From assembly GCA_030536575.1 (NCBI GenBank), contig JAUNPS010000003.1, positions 1-64,000 on the forward strand: a stretch of DNA of 64,000 nt. The letters are read 5' to 3'. Below the pieces are notes generated by a model. It saw only the letters and a list, made by a program, of their open reading frames with translations. It was not told the origin of the DNA and did not search any database. A program made the position numbers and the translations under genes. The stretch is from Eubacteriales bacterium. Its GTDB lineage: Bacteria > Bacillota > Clostridia > Lachnospirales > Lachnospiraceae. This document shows positions 15,970-25,430 of this stretch, one piece after another (position 1 is the stretch's first letter; each line of letters starts with the position of its first letter).

Positions 15970-17477
15970 TGCAGTTTGTACAGAATTTTCCCTTCTTTTC
16001 CATCATTTTATCCCTGTTTTCCGGCCCGCTTTCCTCGATCCTCGGCGGAAAAAAGGCGAAATGGGTGAACATTGCGGTGATCTCCATCGTGGGCTGCCTC
16101 TCCGTCGCGGTGCTGGCCTTCGTGCTTTCGACCGGGGAAGAATACGTTTATATGATGGGACATTTTCCGGCTCCCTGGGGAAATGAGATCCGGGTCGGCA
16201 TCCTGGAAGCACTGATGGCGGTGTTTTTCTGCCTGATTATGCTGCTCAGTATGCTGGGCGGCGAGAAGGAGCGGGAGCAGGAGATTGAAGAGAGCAAACA
16301 GAACCTGTATTATGTCATGGTGGATCTGCTGCTTTGCTCCCTGCTGGCGCTGATTTACACTAACGACATTTTTACGGCATACGTTTTCGTGGAAATCAAT
16401 ACCATTTCCGCCTGCGGGCTGATTATGATCCGCCAGAATGGACGCACCATTGAAGCGGCGACCCGCTATATGATCATGAGTCTTTTAGGTTCCGGCCTGC
16501 TGCTCCTGGGAATCTGCTTTTTATACGACCTGACCGGCCATCTGTTGATGAGCAATATCCAGGAGAAGGTGCGGGAACTTTACGAGACGGGCGGCTATCA
16601 CATTCCGCTGATCGTGGCGCTGGGGCTGATGTCCGTGGGTCTGGCGATCAAGAGCGCCCTGTTCCCGTTTCATTCCTGGCTGCCGGATGCCTATGGCTAT
16701 TCCACGCTTTCTTCGGCGGCGATCCTGTCTTCGCTGGTTTCCAAGGGCTATATTTTTCTGCTGGTGAAGATTTTTTACCGGGTGATCGGATTTGACATTG
16801 TGCGGGACAGCCGGGTTGTGGATGTGCTGTTCGTGTTTGGCATTGCGGGCATGATCATGGGGTCGTTAAGCGCCATCCGGGAGAACAATATCCGCCGGAT
16901 GATCGCGTATTCTTCTGTCGCGCAGATCGGCTATATTTATATGGGCTTTGGCCTGGAGACTACGGCGGGGGTGATTGCGAGCCTTTACCATATTATCTCG
17001 CATGCGGCGACGAAATCCCTGCTTTTTGTGGCGGCGTCCGGTATTACGGATGTGTCCGGGGACAGTACCAGCTTTTTCGACCTGACCGGGGCGGGCTACC
17101 GCAATAAACTGGCAGGCGTGGCCTTTACCGTGGGTTCCCTGTCTATGGTAGGCGTGCCGATGTTTGCCGGATTTATCTCGAAGCTTCTGTTCGCCCAGGC
17201 GGCGGTGGAGAGTGTGAATAAGATCCTGCCGACGCTGATTGCGCTGGCGATCAGTACGATTTTGAATGCGGTTTATTTCATGAAAACGGTGATCCGGATT
17301 TATACGCCGGAAAAGAGGAAAGTTCTGAAACAGAAGCAGTATACCACGGTAAAAATGAAGGATCAGCCGGTGAAATCTGCCGCGTTGATCTGCTTTATTG
17401 CGCTGAACCTGTTTCTGGGGCTGTTTTCGGAACCGATTATCGAGCTGATCCAGGCCGGACTTGAGATGTTTGCATAA
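15969..17477 (+). CDS. mrpD: NuoL/M/N-like proton/cation-translocating subunit (MrpD/MbhH type), first of four
   Basis: A 502-residue membrane protein of about 14 helices. Key ion-path residues are visible: Glu in the helix-5 motif VFVEINTISAC, Lys in LAIKSALFPFHSWLPDAY and Lys in SHAATKSLLF. YSSVAQIGYIYMGFG is a typical mid-helix motif. This position in the operon matches MbhH/MrpD. The start is ATG at 15969, overlapping the mrpC stop; a GTG at 15966 is also in frame. Confidence 0.88.
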   Translation: MQFVQNFPFFSIILSLFSGPLSSILGGKKAKWVNIAVISIVGCLSVAVLAFVLSTGEEYVYMMGHFPAPWGNEIRVGILEALMAVFFCLIMLLSMLGGEKEREQEIEESKQNLYYVMVDLLLCSLLALIYTNDIFTAYVFVEINTISACGLIMIRQNGRTIEAATRYMIMSLLGSGLLLLGICFLYDLTGHLLMSNIQEKVRELYETGGYHIPLIVALGLMSVGLAIKSALFPFHSWLPDAYGYSTLSSAAILSSLVSKGYIFLLVKIFYRVIGFDIVRDSRVVDVLFVFGIAGMIMGSLSAIRENNIRRMIAYSSVAQIGYIYMGFGLETTAGVIASLYHIISHAATKSLLFVAASGITDVSGDSTSFFDLTGAGYRNKLAGVAFTVGSLSMVGVPMFAGFISKLLFAQAAVESVNKILPTLIALAISTILNAVYFMKTVIRIYTPEKRKVLKQKQYTTVKMKDQPVKSAALICFIALNLFLGLFSEPIIELIQAGLEMFA

Positions 17478-17497
17478 AGGAAGGAGCGTGAAGATTC

Positions 17498-19003
17498 ATG
17501 AATGGCTGGATATTACTTCCGGTGTTTCTGCCGGCGGGAGCCGGGGCAATTCTGCTGGTATCTTCCTTTCTGGAACATCTGAAGGGGAAGGAAGACCGTC
17601 CGGGCAGGGAGGAACTGCACCGTCTGCACGTGTTTGTGGGGGCAATTTTGCTGATTTCCGCAGCGCTGGCGCTGATCGCGGCGTGGACAGGGGACAGGAG
17701 TGTGACGCTGTTTTATCTGATGAAAGACATTCCGGTTTATTTCCGGATCGACGAAGTGGGACGGCTGTTTGTCACCTTTGTGAGTATTGTGTGGGTGGCG
17801 GTGCTGTTTTATTCGTTTGTATATATGAAGCACGAAGGAGAGGAAAAGCGGTTTTTCGGGTTTTATCTTCTGGTTTACGGGATTTTGGTGGGGCTGGATT
17901 TCGCGGGAAATCTGGTGACCATGTATCTGTTTTATGAATTGATGACCCTGGCGAGCATGCCGCTGGTTTTGCACAATGGTTCCAGGGAAGCGATCATGGC
18001 GGCCCTGAAATATCTGTTTTATTCCATGTGCGGGGCTTATATGGGGCTGTTTGGGATCTTTTTCCTGTACCGCTATTGCGATACACTGGCCTTTACGGCG
18101 GGAGGAACCCTGAATCTGGCGGCGGCGCAGGAGAACAGCACGATTTTGCTGATCGCGGTGTTTGTGATGCTGGTCGGGTTTGGCGCGAAGGCGGGTATGT
18201 TTCCCCTTCATGCCTGGCTTCCGGCGGCCCATCCGGTAGCGCCCTCCCCGGCTTCGGCGGTACTCTCCGGCGTGATTGTAAAGTCCGGCGTGCTGGCGGC
18301 GATCCGGGTGGTATATTACCTGGTCGGAACGGAATTTCTGCGGGGCACCTGGGTGCAGACGGCGTGGCTGACGTTGACCTTGCTGACCGTATTCATGGGG
18401 TCGATGCTGGCCTACCGGGAACCGGTCTTTAAAAAGCGGCTGGCGTATTCGACGGTGAGCCAGGTTTCGTATATTTTATTTGGGCTGGCGGCCATGTCGG
18501 AGACGTCGGTGACCGGGGCGCTTCTGCAGACGGTTTTCCATGCGTTTACGAAATGCGCGCTTTTTCTGACAGCCGGAATTTTCATTTTCCAGTGCGGAAA
18601 GACAAGGGTAGACGAGCTTTCCGGAATCGGGAAGAAGATGCCGGTGACGCTGTGGTGCTATACGTTTGCGTCGCTGGCGCTGATTGGGATTCCGCCTGCC
18701 AGCGGGTTTATCAGTAAATGGTATCTGGCGGAGGGGGCGCTGGAAGCGGATATGGGCGTCTTTGGATGGCTGGGGCCGGTGGTGCTGCTGGTCAGCGCCT
18801 TGCTGACAGCGGGGTATCTGCTTCCGATCACCATGCGGGGATTTTTCCCTGGGAAAGAGGACGGGACAGGAGAGGCCAGTCTGGAGCCGTCAAAGGGGAT
18901 GCTGATCCCGTTAATGGTTCTGGCAGCCCTTGCGATTCTGCCCGGCATTTTCCCGAATCCGTTGATCCGCTATATTCAGCAGTTTGTTTCGGCATTACTA
19001 TAA
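17498..19003 (+). CDS. NuoL/M/N-like translocating subunit, second of four
   Basis: A 501-residue antiporter-like subunit with the helix-5 Glu (YELMTLASMPLVLH), helix-7 Lys (GFGAKAGMFPLHAWLPAAHPVAP) and a later Lys (FHAFTKCALF). GGAAGGAG lies 11 bases before the ATG at 17498. Its HPVAPSPASAVLSG segment is closer to the fourth subunit than to the first. Whether it replaces the MrpA pump domain is not clear from sequence alone. Confidence 0.88.
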   Translation: MNGWILLPVFLPAGAGAILLVSSFLEHLKGKEDRPGREELHRLHVFVGAILLISAALALIAAWTGDRSVTLFYLMKDIPVYFRIDEVGRLFVTFVSIVWVAVLFYSFVYMKHEGEEKRFFGFYLLVYGILVGLDFAGNLVTMYLFYELMTLASMPLVLHNGSREAIMAALKYLFYSMCGAYMGLFGIFFLYRYCDTLAFTAGGTLNLAAAQENSTILLIAVFVMLVGFGAKAGMFPLHAWLPAAHPVAPSPASAVLSGVIVKSGVLAAIRVVYYLVGTEFLRGTWVQTAWLTLTLLTVFMGSMLAYREPVFKKRLAYSTVSQVSYILFGLAAMSETSVTGALLQTVFHAFTKCALFLTAGIFIFQCGKTRVDELSGIGKKMPVTLWCYTFASLALIGIPPASGFISKWYLAEGALEADMGVFGWLGPVVLLVSALLTAGYLLPITMRGFFPGKEDGTGEASLEPSKGMLIPLMVLAALAILPGIFPNPLIRYIQQFVSALL

Positions 19004-19019
19004 GAGGAGGAAAAAGGAA

Positions 19020-20495
19020 ATGAATGCAAGTATAATGGTAATCGTAATCCTGCTTCCGATTCTGGCGGGCGCGCCGATTCCCCTGATCCCCTTTAAAAAC
19101 AGGACGCAGATGATGGTTTACATTGAAGGGATCGTGCTTTTGAACTCCATACTCGTGATCGCAATGCTGTTTCACCGGCCGGAAGAGGCTCTTGTCCTGT
19201 TTAAATTTACCGGAAATTTAAGCATCAGTTTCCGTTTGGACGGACTGGGAACGGTCTTTGCCGGGATCGTCTCGGCGCTGTGGCCCCTGGCGACGCTGTA
19301 TTCGTTTGAATATATGAAGCATGAAGGGCATGAGAAATATTTCTTCATGTTTTATGTGATCACCTATGGGGTGACGCTGGGGATTGCGCTGGCGGAGGAT
19401 ATTCTGACCATGTATTTCTTCTATGAAATGCTGACGCTGGTGACGCTGCCGCTGATTCTGCATACGCTGTCCAGGGAGGCGGTTCTGGCGAGCCGGACGT
19501 ATCTGTATTATTCCCTTGGCGGCGCGGCTTTTGCCTTTATTGGAATGGTGTTCGTCCTGACTTATGGGACGACTTCGGTGTTTACACCCGGCGGGGTGAT
19601 CGACCTGGCAAAGCTGGGTGATCGGAAGAATCTGCTTTTGATCATTTATGTGATCTGCTTCTGCGGATTCAGCGTGAAGAGTGCCATGTGGCCGTTTTCG
19701 TCCTGGCTGCCCAAGGCAGGCGTGGCGCCGACGCCGGTTACGGCGCTGCTGCATGCGGTTGCGGTGGTGAAGGCGGGAGCTTTTACGACGATCCGTGTGA
19801 CGTATTACAGTTTTGGAACGGAATTGCTGCGGGGAACCTGGGCGCAGTATCTGCTCATGACACTGGTGATTTTTACAATCGTTTACGGCTGCAGCCGGGC
19901 GCTTAAAGAAACGCATCTGAAGCGCCGCCTGGCCTGGTCTACGGTGAGCAATCTGTCCTACATTCTGTTTGGTGTCGTTCTGATGACGCCTGCGGGGCTT
20001 GTGGGGGCTTTAAGCCATATGGTGTTCCATGCGGTGATGAAAATCTGTTCCTTTTTCTGTGCGGGCGCGGTGATCTATAAGAGCGGAAAGAATTATATCC
20101 ATGAGCTGGAGGGAATGGGGCGGAAGATGCCGAAGGTATTTGTGATTTTCACAATTTCCGGGCTGGCGCTGATGGGTGTTCCGGGGCTCTGCGGCTTTAT
20201 CAGTAAATGGAATCTGGCGAAAGCCGCGGTGGAGAGCCAGAATCCGCTGGCCTATGTGGGCGTGGCGGCGCTGTTGGTTTCCGCGCTTCTGACGGCGATT
20301 TATATGATGACGATCAGTGTCCGGGCGTTCTTTCCAGGGAAAAATTTCGATTATAACAGCCTGAAAGGCGTGGAAGATCCGAACTGGATGATGTTGCTGC
20401 CGCTGGTTCTGTTTGTGATTGCAATGTTTGTGTTTGGCCTGCACTCGGAACCGGTCATCAGCGGCCTGGAAACGATTGCGTCAGCAATGCAGTAG
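19020..20495 (+). CDS. NuoL/M/N-like translocating subunit, third of four
   Basis: A 491-residue antiporter-like subunit. Helix-5 Glu (FYEMLTLVTLPLILH), helix-7 Lys (FSVKSAMWPFSSWLPKAG) and FHAVMKICSFF Lys are present. The His that follows the helix-7 Lys in the other three (FPxHxWLP) is Ser here (WPFSSWLP). It resembles the second subunit most over its first 200 residues, which suggests gene duplication. The frame opens at 18984, but AGAGGAGG sits 7-9 bases before the ATG at 19020. Confidence 0.87.
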   Translation: MNASIMVIVILLPILAGAPIPLIPFKNRTQMMVYIEGIVLLNSILVIAMLFHRPEEALVLFKFTGNLSISFRLDGLGTVFAGIVSALWPLATLYSFEYMKHEGHEKYFFMFYVITYGVTLGIALAEDILTMYFFYEMLTLVTLPLILHTLSREAVLASRTYLYYSLGGAAFAFIGMVFVLTYGTTSVFTPGGVIDLAKLGDRKNLLLIIYVICFCGFSVKSAMWPFSSWLPKAGVAPTPVTALLHAVAVVKAGAFTTIRVTYYSFGTELLRGTWAQYLLMTLVIFTIVYGCSRALKETHLKRRLAWSTVSNLSYILFGVVLMTPAGLVGALSHMVFHAVMKICSFFCAGAVIYKSGKNYIHELEGMGRKMPKVFVIFTISGLALMGVPGLCGFISKWNLAKAAVESQNPLAYVGVAALLVSALLTAIYMMTISVRAFFPGKNFDYNSLKGVEDPNWMMLLPLVLFVIAMFVFGLHSEPVISGLETIASAMQ

Positions 20496-20511
20496 GGAAG
20501 GAGGAACGAAG

Positions 20512-22575
20512 ATGAGTGGAAGTGTGATTCCGGCAATCCTTGTGTTCTACCCCTTTGTGGGCGGGCTTGCCGCCTATGCGGTGGGACGAAAGCAGGAGGC
20601 GCGGCGGGACAGTGCGGTGCGGGGGATAACAGCCAGCGAGCTTTCCATAATGGTGATTCTGCTGATCCTGTACGGCGGAAAGACGGGAACCTTCGGGGAG
20701 TGCCGGATTTCCGAAATCTGCGGGTTTGGCCTGCATTTTACGATGGATGGGTTCCGGCTGCTTTATGGGACGATTGCGGCGTTTATGTGGACGATTGCGA
20801 CGTTTGTTTCCATAGAATATTTTGCCCATCATGAGAAAAAGAACCGGTTTTATTTATTCTGGCTCCTGACCTTTGGGGCGACGATGGGGGTTTTCCTGTC
20901 GGCGGATCTGCTGACGACCTTTGTGTTTTTTGAGATTATGTCCCTGACGTCTTATGTATGGGTGGCGCAGGAGGAGAATGGGCCGGCGCTGCGGGCGGCG
21001 GAGACATATCTGGCGGTGGCTGTGATCGGCGGGCTGGTGATGCTGATGGGGCTGTTTTTGCTGTATCATGCCCTGGGAACGCTGGAAATGGACAAGCTTT
21101 TGGATGCGGCGGCCAGCTATAAGGATAAAAGGGTGCTCTATGCGGCAGGTGCGTGCATGCTGGTGGGTTTTGGCGCGAAGGCGGGCGCGTTTCCGCTGCA
21201 TATCTGGCTGCCAAAGGCGCATCCGGTGGCTCCGGCTCCGGCTTCGGCGCTTCTGTCCGGTATTTTGACGAAGGCGGGAGTTTTCGGAATTCTGGTGATC
21301 GGGAGCACGCTGTTTTGGCATGACGCGGCCTGGGGAAGCCTGATTCTGGGAATTGGCGTGGTGACGATGTTTGGCGGCGCTCTGCTGGCGGTGTTTTCGG
21401 TTGATTTGAAGCGGACGCTGGCCTGTTCTTCCATGTCGCAGATCGGGTTTATTCTGGTCGGCGCGGGGATGCAGGAGCTGTTAGGCGAGGAGAATGCGCT
21501 GGCGGTTCACGGAACATTGCTGCATATGATGAATCATTCGCTGATTAAGCTGGTGCTGTTTCTGGCGGCGGGCGTGATTTTTATGAATACGCATGCGCTG
21601 GATTTGAATGAGATTCGGGGATTTGGCCGGAAGAAACCGCTGCTGAAGGGGATTTTCCTGGTGGGGGCGCTGGCCATTGGCGGAATTCCGTTTTTTGGAG
21701 GCTATATCAGTAAGACGCTGATTCATGAAAGCATTGTGGAGTATGGTTCGGTTGGGATCATGCGCGCGGTGGAGTATATTTTCCTGATCAGCGGCGGGAT
21801 GACGCTGGCGTATATGACGAAGCTGTATATGGCGATTTTTGTGGAGAAGAATGAGAGTGCCGAGGTGCAGCGGAAGTTTGACCGGATGAAGAATTATATG
21901 AACCGGGAGAGCACTTGCGCGCTGACAGCCAGTGCGGCGGTTCTGCTGATCTGGGGGCTTTTTCCACATGGACTCATGGATCGGGCGGCGAAATGGGGAC
22001 AAGGGTTCCTGAATCTTTCGGATTTTGGGGAAAAGGTTTCTTATTTTAGCCTGGAGAATTTGTCTGGTGCGCTTATTTCGGTTGTGATCGGAATTGCTGT
22101 CTATTTCCTGGTGATCCGGAAGGGACTGATGCGGGAAACAAAGGCAGGGGTGAAGGTTTATGTGGATCGGTGGCCGAAGTGGCTGGATTTGGAGAATCTG
22201 GTTTACCGGCCGGTGCTGCTGAAGTTTTTGCCGGCGGTGTTTGGGGTTCTGTGCAGGATTTTGGACAGTTTCGTGGATCTGGCTGTGGTGGTGCTGCGCA
22301 AGACCATTTACAAGGACAGCCCGCTGCCGCATGAGCTGCCGGAAGGAAATGTTATGACGGAAGCGGTGGGGAAAGTGATGAATTTCCTGCAGGGCGCGGC
22401 GAACAGGCTGTGGAGACGGAAGAATCCGGGGGAGAAGGATTATGTGCATTTGGCGGCGGTGAAGAATGAGGAGATGAAGGAGAATTATCGGATTATTCAG
22501 AGGAGTTTGTCATTTGGGCTGCTGCTGGTTTGTGTTGGGATGTGTTTGACGCTGCTGTATTTGATGTGGGTGTAG
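20512..22575 (+). CDS. NuoL-like translocating subunit with long C-terminal extension, fourth of four
   Basis: A 687-residue NuoL/MrpA-like subunit. It has the helix-5 Glu (FVFFEIMSLTSYVWV), helix-7 Lys (GFGAKAGAFPLHIWLPKAHPVAP) and MNHSLIKLVLFLAAG. After the core of about 500 residues comes an extension that includes a helix (LISVVIGIAVYFLVI), an amphipathic stretch (KVYVDRWPKWLDLENLVYRPVL) and a last transmembrane helix, as in NuoL-type lateral arms. The open frame starts at 20419, but GGAAGGAGG before the ATG at 20512 fixes the start. No hydrogenase or quinone-module genes follow. Confidence 0.88.
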   Translation: MSGSVIPAILVFYPFVGGLAAYAVGRKQEARRDSAVRGITASELSIMVILLILYGGKTGTFGECRISEICGFGLHFTMDGFRLLYGTIAAFMWTIATFVSIEYFAHHEKKNRFYLFWLLTFGATMGVFLSADLLTTFVFFEIMSLTSYVWVAQEENGPALRAAETYLAVAVIGGLVMLMGLFLLYHALGTLEMDKLLDAAASYKDKRVLYAAGACMLVGFGAKAGAFPLHIWLPKAHPVAPAPASALLSGILTKAGVFGILVIGSTLFWHDAAWGSLILGIGVVTMFGGALLAVFSVDLKRTLACSSMSQIGFILVGAGMQELLGEENALAVHGTLLHMMNHSLIKLVLFLAAGVIFMNTHALDLNEIRGFGRKKPLLKGIFLVGALAIGGIPFFGGYISKTLIHESIVEYGSVGIMRAVEYIFLISGGMTLAYMTKLYMAIFVEKNESAEVQRKFDRMKNYMNRESTCALTASAAVLLIWGLFPHGLMDRAAKWGQGFLNLSDFGEKVSYFSLENLSGALISVVIGIAVYFLVIRKGLMRETKAGVKVYVDRWPKWLDLENLVYRPVLLKFLPAVFGVLCRILDSFVDLAVVVLRKTIYKDSPLPHELPEGNVMTEAVGKVMNFLQGAANRLWRRKNPGEKDYVHLAAVKNEEMKENYRIIQRSLSFGLLLVCVGMCLTLLYLMWV

Positions 22576-22651
22576 GGGCGTGTACGTTATACGCGGCGTC
22601 GCCGGGCTTTGCCTGCGGGGTGAACTGGCGGCGGGGCGCGTGAAGTTTTGC

Positions 22652-22680
22652 TTGTGCACTTTGCGGAAATCTGGTAGAAT
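22652..22680 (+). promoter_or_regulatory. Promoter for the secreted protein gene
   Basis: TTGTGC (22652-22657), 17-bp spacer, TAGAAT (22675-22680). The gene starts at 22728 after an AGGGGGG ribosome binding site. Confidence 0.5.
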
Positions 22681-22727
22681 AACCTTGTTAGATTGTACAG
22701 TTTGGCAAAGAACAGGGGGGATTCCTT

Positions 22728-23837
22728 ATGAGAAAACGAACACTGGCAGCTTTTTTGACGATGGCTCTGGCGGCGGTTCCGGCCTTTGGCGTATCCGCGG
22801 AGGAGAAGATCACGGTGACGATTCCGGCTTCGATGACTTATGGCGTGGATTTTGACGAGATCGTGGAGGAGATTGAGGATGAAGTGGGCCGGGGCGCCGT
22901 TACCTGGAACGCGGACGGCTCCATGACTTTTCAGATGACTGCGCGGGCGCACCGGGAAGTCCTGATGGAACTGAAAGACGAACTGGATGACGGTGTGGAA
23001 GAGATTGAGGAGCGCATGGCGTCCATTCTGCATATCACTTATAATTATGATCTGACGGAGTTTGAGGTCGAGGTGGATATGGGCAGCATGAACGGCATGG
23101 AAGACACGTATGCGGCTGTGCTGGAAGCTTATGGAAACTTGTACCAGGCCTTTGATCTGGTGGCTGAGGAGGAAATTTCCACGGAAGTCCGGTTTATTGA
23201 CGTAAATACCGGGGAGCGTTTTTCTTTTGCATCGGGAGGCGGCGAGGTTTCGGAGACGGAAGCGGCCGTAGCGGACAGCGGGGTTTCAGAGACGGATGCA
23301 GCCACAGCATCCGGCGAAAGCGCGAGGATCCGCCAGCTCGAAGCGGAAAATGCCGCATTGAAACAGCAGATTGCAAAGCTGGAGGCCGAACTGGCCGCGG
23401 CGAAGAACGGTGCCGTTCAGAGTACGGCGAAAGATGTCTACGGCGTCGGCGACGTATGGACGGTGGCCGGTATGTGGAATTTCAGCATTGACTCGGTTAC
23501 GGTCACAGAAGAACGAAATGAATATGCGGGCGACGAACCGGCGATGGTTGTTATTGTGAAGTATTCGTATGAGAACTTGGGCTATGAAGGCGAGATTATG
23601 GATCTGTATTTCACCATTGATAAGGTGGTGGATGAAGCCGGGGAGATGGGCAGCTATTATCCGGGGACGGTCAGCACGTATCCGCAGGAAACGCCGGTGG
23701 GCGCGAAGTGTGTCGGCGCTGAGGAGTGCATTGGACTTCGGAATGAGAGCAGTGTTGTGACCATTTATATGGAGGAATATGACAGTACCGGAGAAAGGCA
23801 GAAAGCGACTTTCGAGATTCCGGTGACGATGCCGTAA
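22728..23837 (+). CDS. Secreted protein with coiled coil and DUF4352/DUF5067-like C-terminal domain
   Basis: A 369-residue protein. Residues 1-24 are a clear signal peptide ending in VSA, with no lipobox Cys. Residues about 25-165 form an acidic domain I do not recognise. A low-complexity Ser/Thr/Ala/Glu linker (about 170-200) leads to a heptad coiled coil (IRQLEAENAALKQQIAKLEAELAAAK). The last 130 residues (VGDVWTVAGMWNFSIDSVTV, then AMVVIVKYSYENLGYEG) look like the Ig-like DUF4352/DUF5067 fold seen in many clostridial exported proteins. It probably sits in the wall or is released. Its role is unknown, and it is a single-gene unit with its own promoter and terminator. Confidence 0.75.
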   Translation: MRKRTLAAFLTMALAAVPAFGVSAEEKITVTIPASMTYGVDFDEIVEEIEDEVGRGAVTWNADGSMTFQMTARAHREVLMELKDELDDGVEEIEERMASILHITYNYDLTEFEVEVDMGSMNGMEDTYAAVLEAYGNLYQAFDLVAEEEISTEVRFIDVNTGERFSFASGGGEVSETEAAVADSGVSETDAATASGESARIRQLEAENAALKQQIAKLEAELAAAKNGAVQSTAKDVYGVGDVWTVAGMWNFSIDSVTVTEERNEYAGDEPAMVVIVKYSYENLGYEGEIMDLYFTIDKVVDEAGEMGSYYPGTVSTYPQETPVGAKCVGAEECIGLRNESSVVTIYMEEYDSTGERQKATFEIPVTMP

Positions 23838-23841
23838 AGGG

Positions 23842-23884
23842 AAAGCGCCGATTCGAGAGAGTTGGCGCTTTTTTCAGGCCGCCG
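23842..23884 (+). terminator. Terminator of the secreted protein gene
   Basis: AAAGCGCC pairs with GGCGCTTT across a 24-base loop and is followed by a T-run. Confidence 0.75.
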
Positions 23885-23995
23885 GGGCGGCAGGCCCCGA
23901 AGCCGGGGAGATGTTCGAAAGACCTGGCTGCGCCGTTCACCGGCGACATGCGGGAGCTGTACGCAGAGGCGGTTTTTTTGATTGGAGGAATGCAT

Positions 23996-25405
23996 ATGAA
24001 TTATGACGCGGTGATTGTTGGAGCCGGCCCGGCCGGGATTTTTACGGCTCTGGAGCTGATCCGGAAAAAACCGGACAGCAAAATTGTGATTGTGGAAAAA
24101 GGGCGTCCGGTGGAGGAGCGCCACTGCCCGAAAAAACGGACGAAGAAATGTATGAACTGTAAGCCCTACTGCCACATTACCACGGGATTTTCCGGGGCGG
24201 GGGCGTTCTCGGACGGAAAGCTGTCCCTGAGCTATGAGGTGGGCGGGAGCCTGCCGGAGCTGATCGGGGAGGATTTCGCCCAGGAAATGATCCGCTACAC
24301 CGACCAGATTTACCTGGAATTCGGGGCGGATGAACATGTGGAAGGCCTGGGTCACGACGAAGAAGTGAAGGAAATCCGCCGCCGGGCCATCCGCGCCGGA
24401 TTAAAACTCGTGGACTGCCCCATCCGCCATTTGGGGACGGAGAAAGCGCAGATTTTATACCGCTCGATTCAGGATTATCTGAAAGAAAAGGGCGTGGAAC
24501 TGATTTTCGGCTACCAGTGCAGCAATATTCTGCTGGAAGGGGATCATTGCCGCGGAATCGTCATTGACAACGGCCATCTGACCAGGGAGTTGCGGGGAAA
24601 CCATACGATTATTGCAACCGGAAGACGCGGGGCGGACTGGCTGGAGAAGCTCTGCGCAGAGCACGACATTGCCCATCAGCCGGGAACGGTCGATATCGGC
24701 GTCCGGGTGGAAGTGCGCAACGAAGTCATGGAAAAGGTAAACCGCGTGCTGTACGAGTCGAAACTGATCGGCTATCCCCAGCCGTTTAAGAATAAGGTGC
24801 GTACCTTCTGCCAGAATCCGGGCGGTTTCGTGAGCCAGGAAAACTATGACAATGATCTGGCCGTGGTGAATGGACATTCTTACAAAGATCTGAAATCGGA
24901 CAATACGAACCTGGCGATCCTGTGTTCCCACAATTTCAATGCGCCCTTTAACCAGCCCATTGCCTACGCGCAGAAGGTCGGAGAGCTGACGAATATGCTG
25001 GGAGCGGGGCACATTCTGGTGCAGCGCTACGGGGATATACTGGACGGGAAACGAACCTGGCCCAAGGAGCTGAGTTTTTCCAACGTGCGTCCGACGCTGC
25101 CGGATGCGGTGGCCGGGGATATCACGGCGGCCATGCCGTACCGTTCGATGATCAATATCATTAATTTCATCAAGGCGGTGGACGAGGTCGTACCGGGCTT
25201 CGCTTCGGATGAGACGCTTCTGTATTCGCCGGAGCTGAAATTTTACAGCAACCGGGTGAAGATGGACGCGGATTTCAATACCAGCGTGCGCGGCCTGCAT
25301 TGCCTGGGCGATTCCAGCGGCTGGACAAGGGGCCTGATGATGGCCTCCGTTATGGGGGTTCTGATGGGGCAGAAGCTGGCGGCGGAAGACGCGGCAGAGG
25401 TTTGA
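23996..25405 (+). CDS. FAD-dependent oxidoreductase (COG2509 family)
   Basis: A 469-residue flavoprotein beginning with the dinucleotide-binding fold VIVGAGPAGIFTALEL and an acidic end of strand 2 (IVIVEKG). It has the COG2509 features: a Cys cluster (KKCMNCKPYC) and TGFSGAGAFSDGKLSLS, then TIIATGRRGADWL and a C-terminal LGDSSGWTRGLMMASVMG FAD loop. GGAGG at 23984-23988 is 7 bases before ATG 23996 and 1 base before ATG 23990, which favours 23996. Members are annotated as dehydrogenases of unknown substrate. The next gene starts 26 bases later. Confidence 0.85.
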   Translation: MNYDAVIVGAGPAGIFTALELIRKKPDSKIVIVEKGRPVEERHCPKKRTKKCMNCKPYCHITTGFSGAGAFSDGKLSLSYEVGGSLPELIGEDFAQEMIRYTDQIYLEFGADEHVEGLGHDEEVKEIRRRAIRAGLKLVDCPIRHLGTEKAQILYRSIQDYLKEKGVELIFGYQCSNILLEGDHCRGIVIDNGHLTRELRGNHTIIATGRRGADWLEKLCAEHDIAHQPGTVDIGVRVEVRNEVMEKVNRVLYESKLIGYPQPFKNKVRTFCQNPGGFVSQENYDNDLAVVNGHSYKDLKSDNTNLAILCSHNFNAPFNQPIAYAQKVGELTNMLGAGHILVQRYGDILDGKRTWPKELSFSNVRPTLPDAVAGDITAAMPYRSMINIINFIKAVDEVVPGFASDETLLYSPELKFYSNRVKMDADFNTSVRGLHCLGDSSGWTRGLMMASVMGVLMGQKLAAEDAAEV

Positions 25406-25430
25406 AGACAGAAAAAGGAGTTTGCAGCAG

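Noticed and set aside
13190-22575. Calling the antiporter operon a membrane-bound hydrogenase or complex I
   Set aside because: No NiFe large or small subunit, no NuoB/C/D/I-type gene and no NuoH-like subunit is present in the operon or its flanks.
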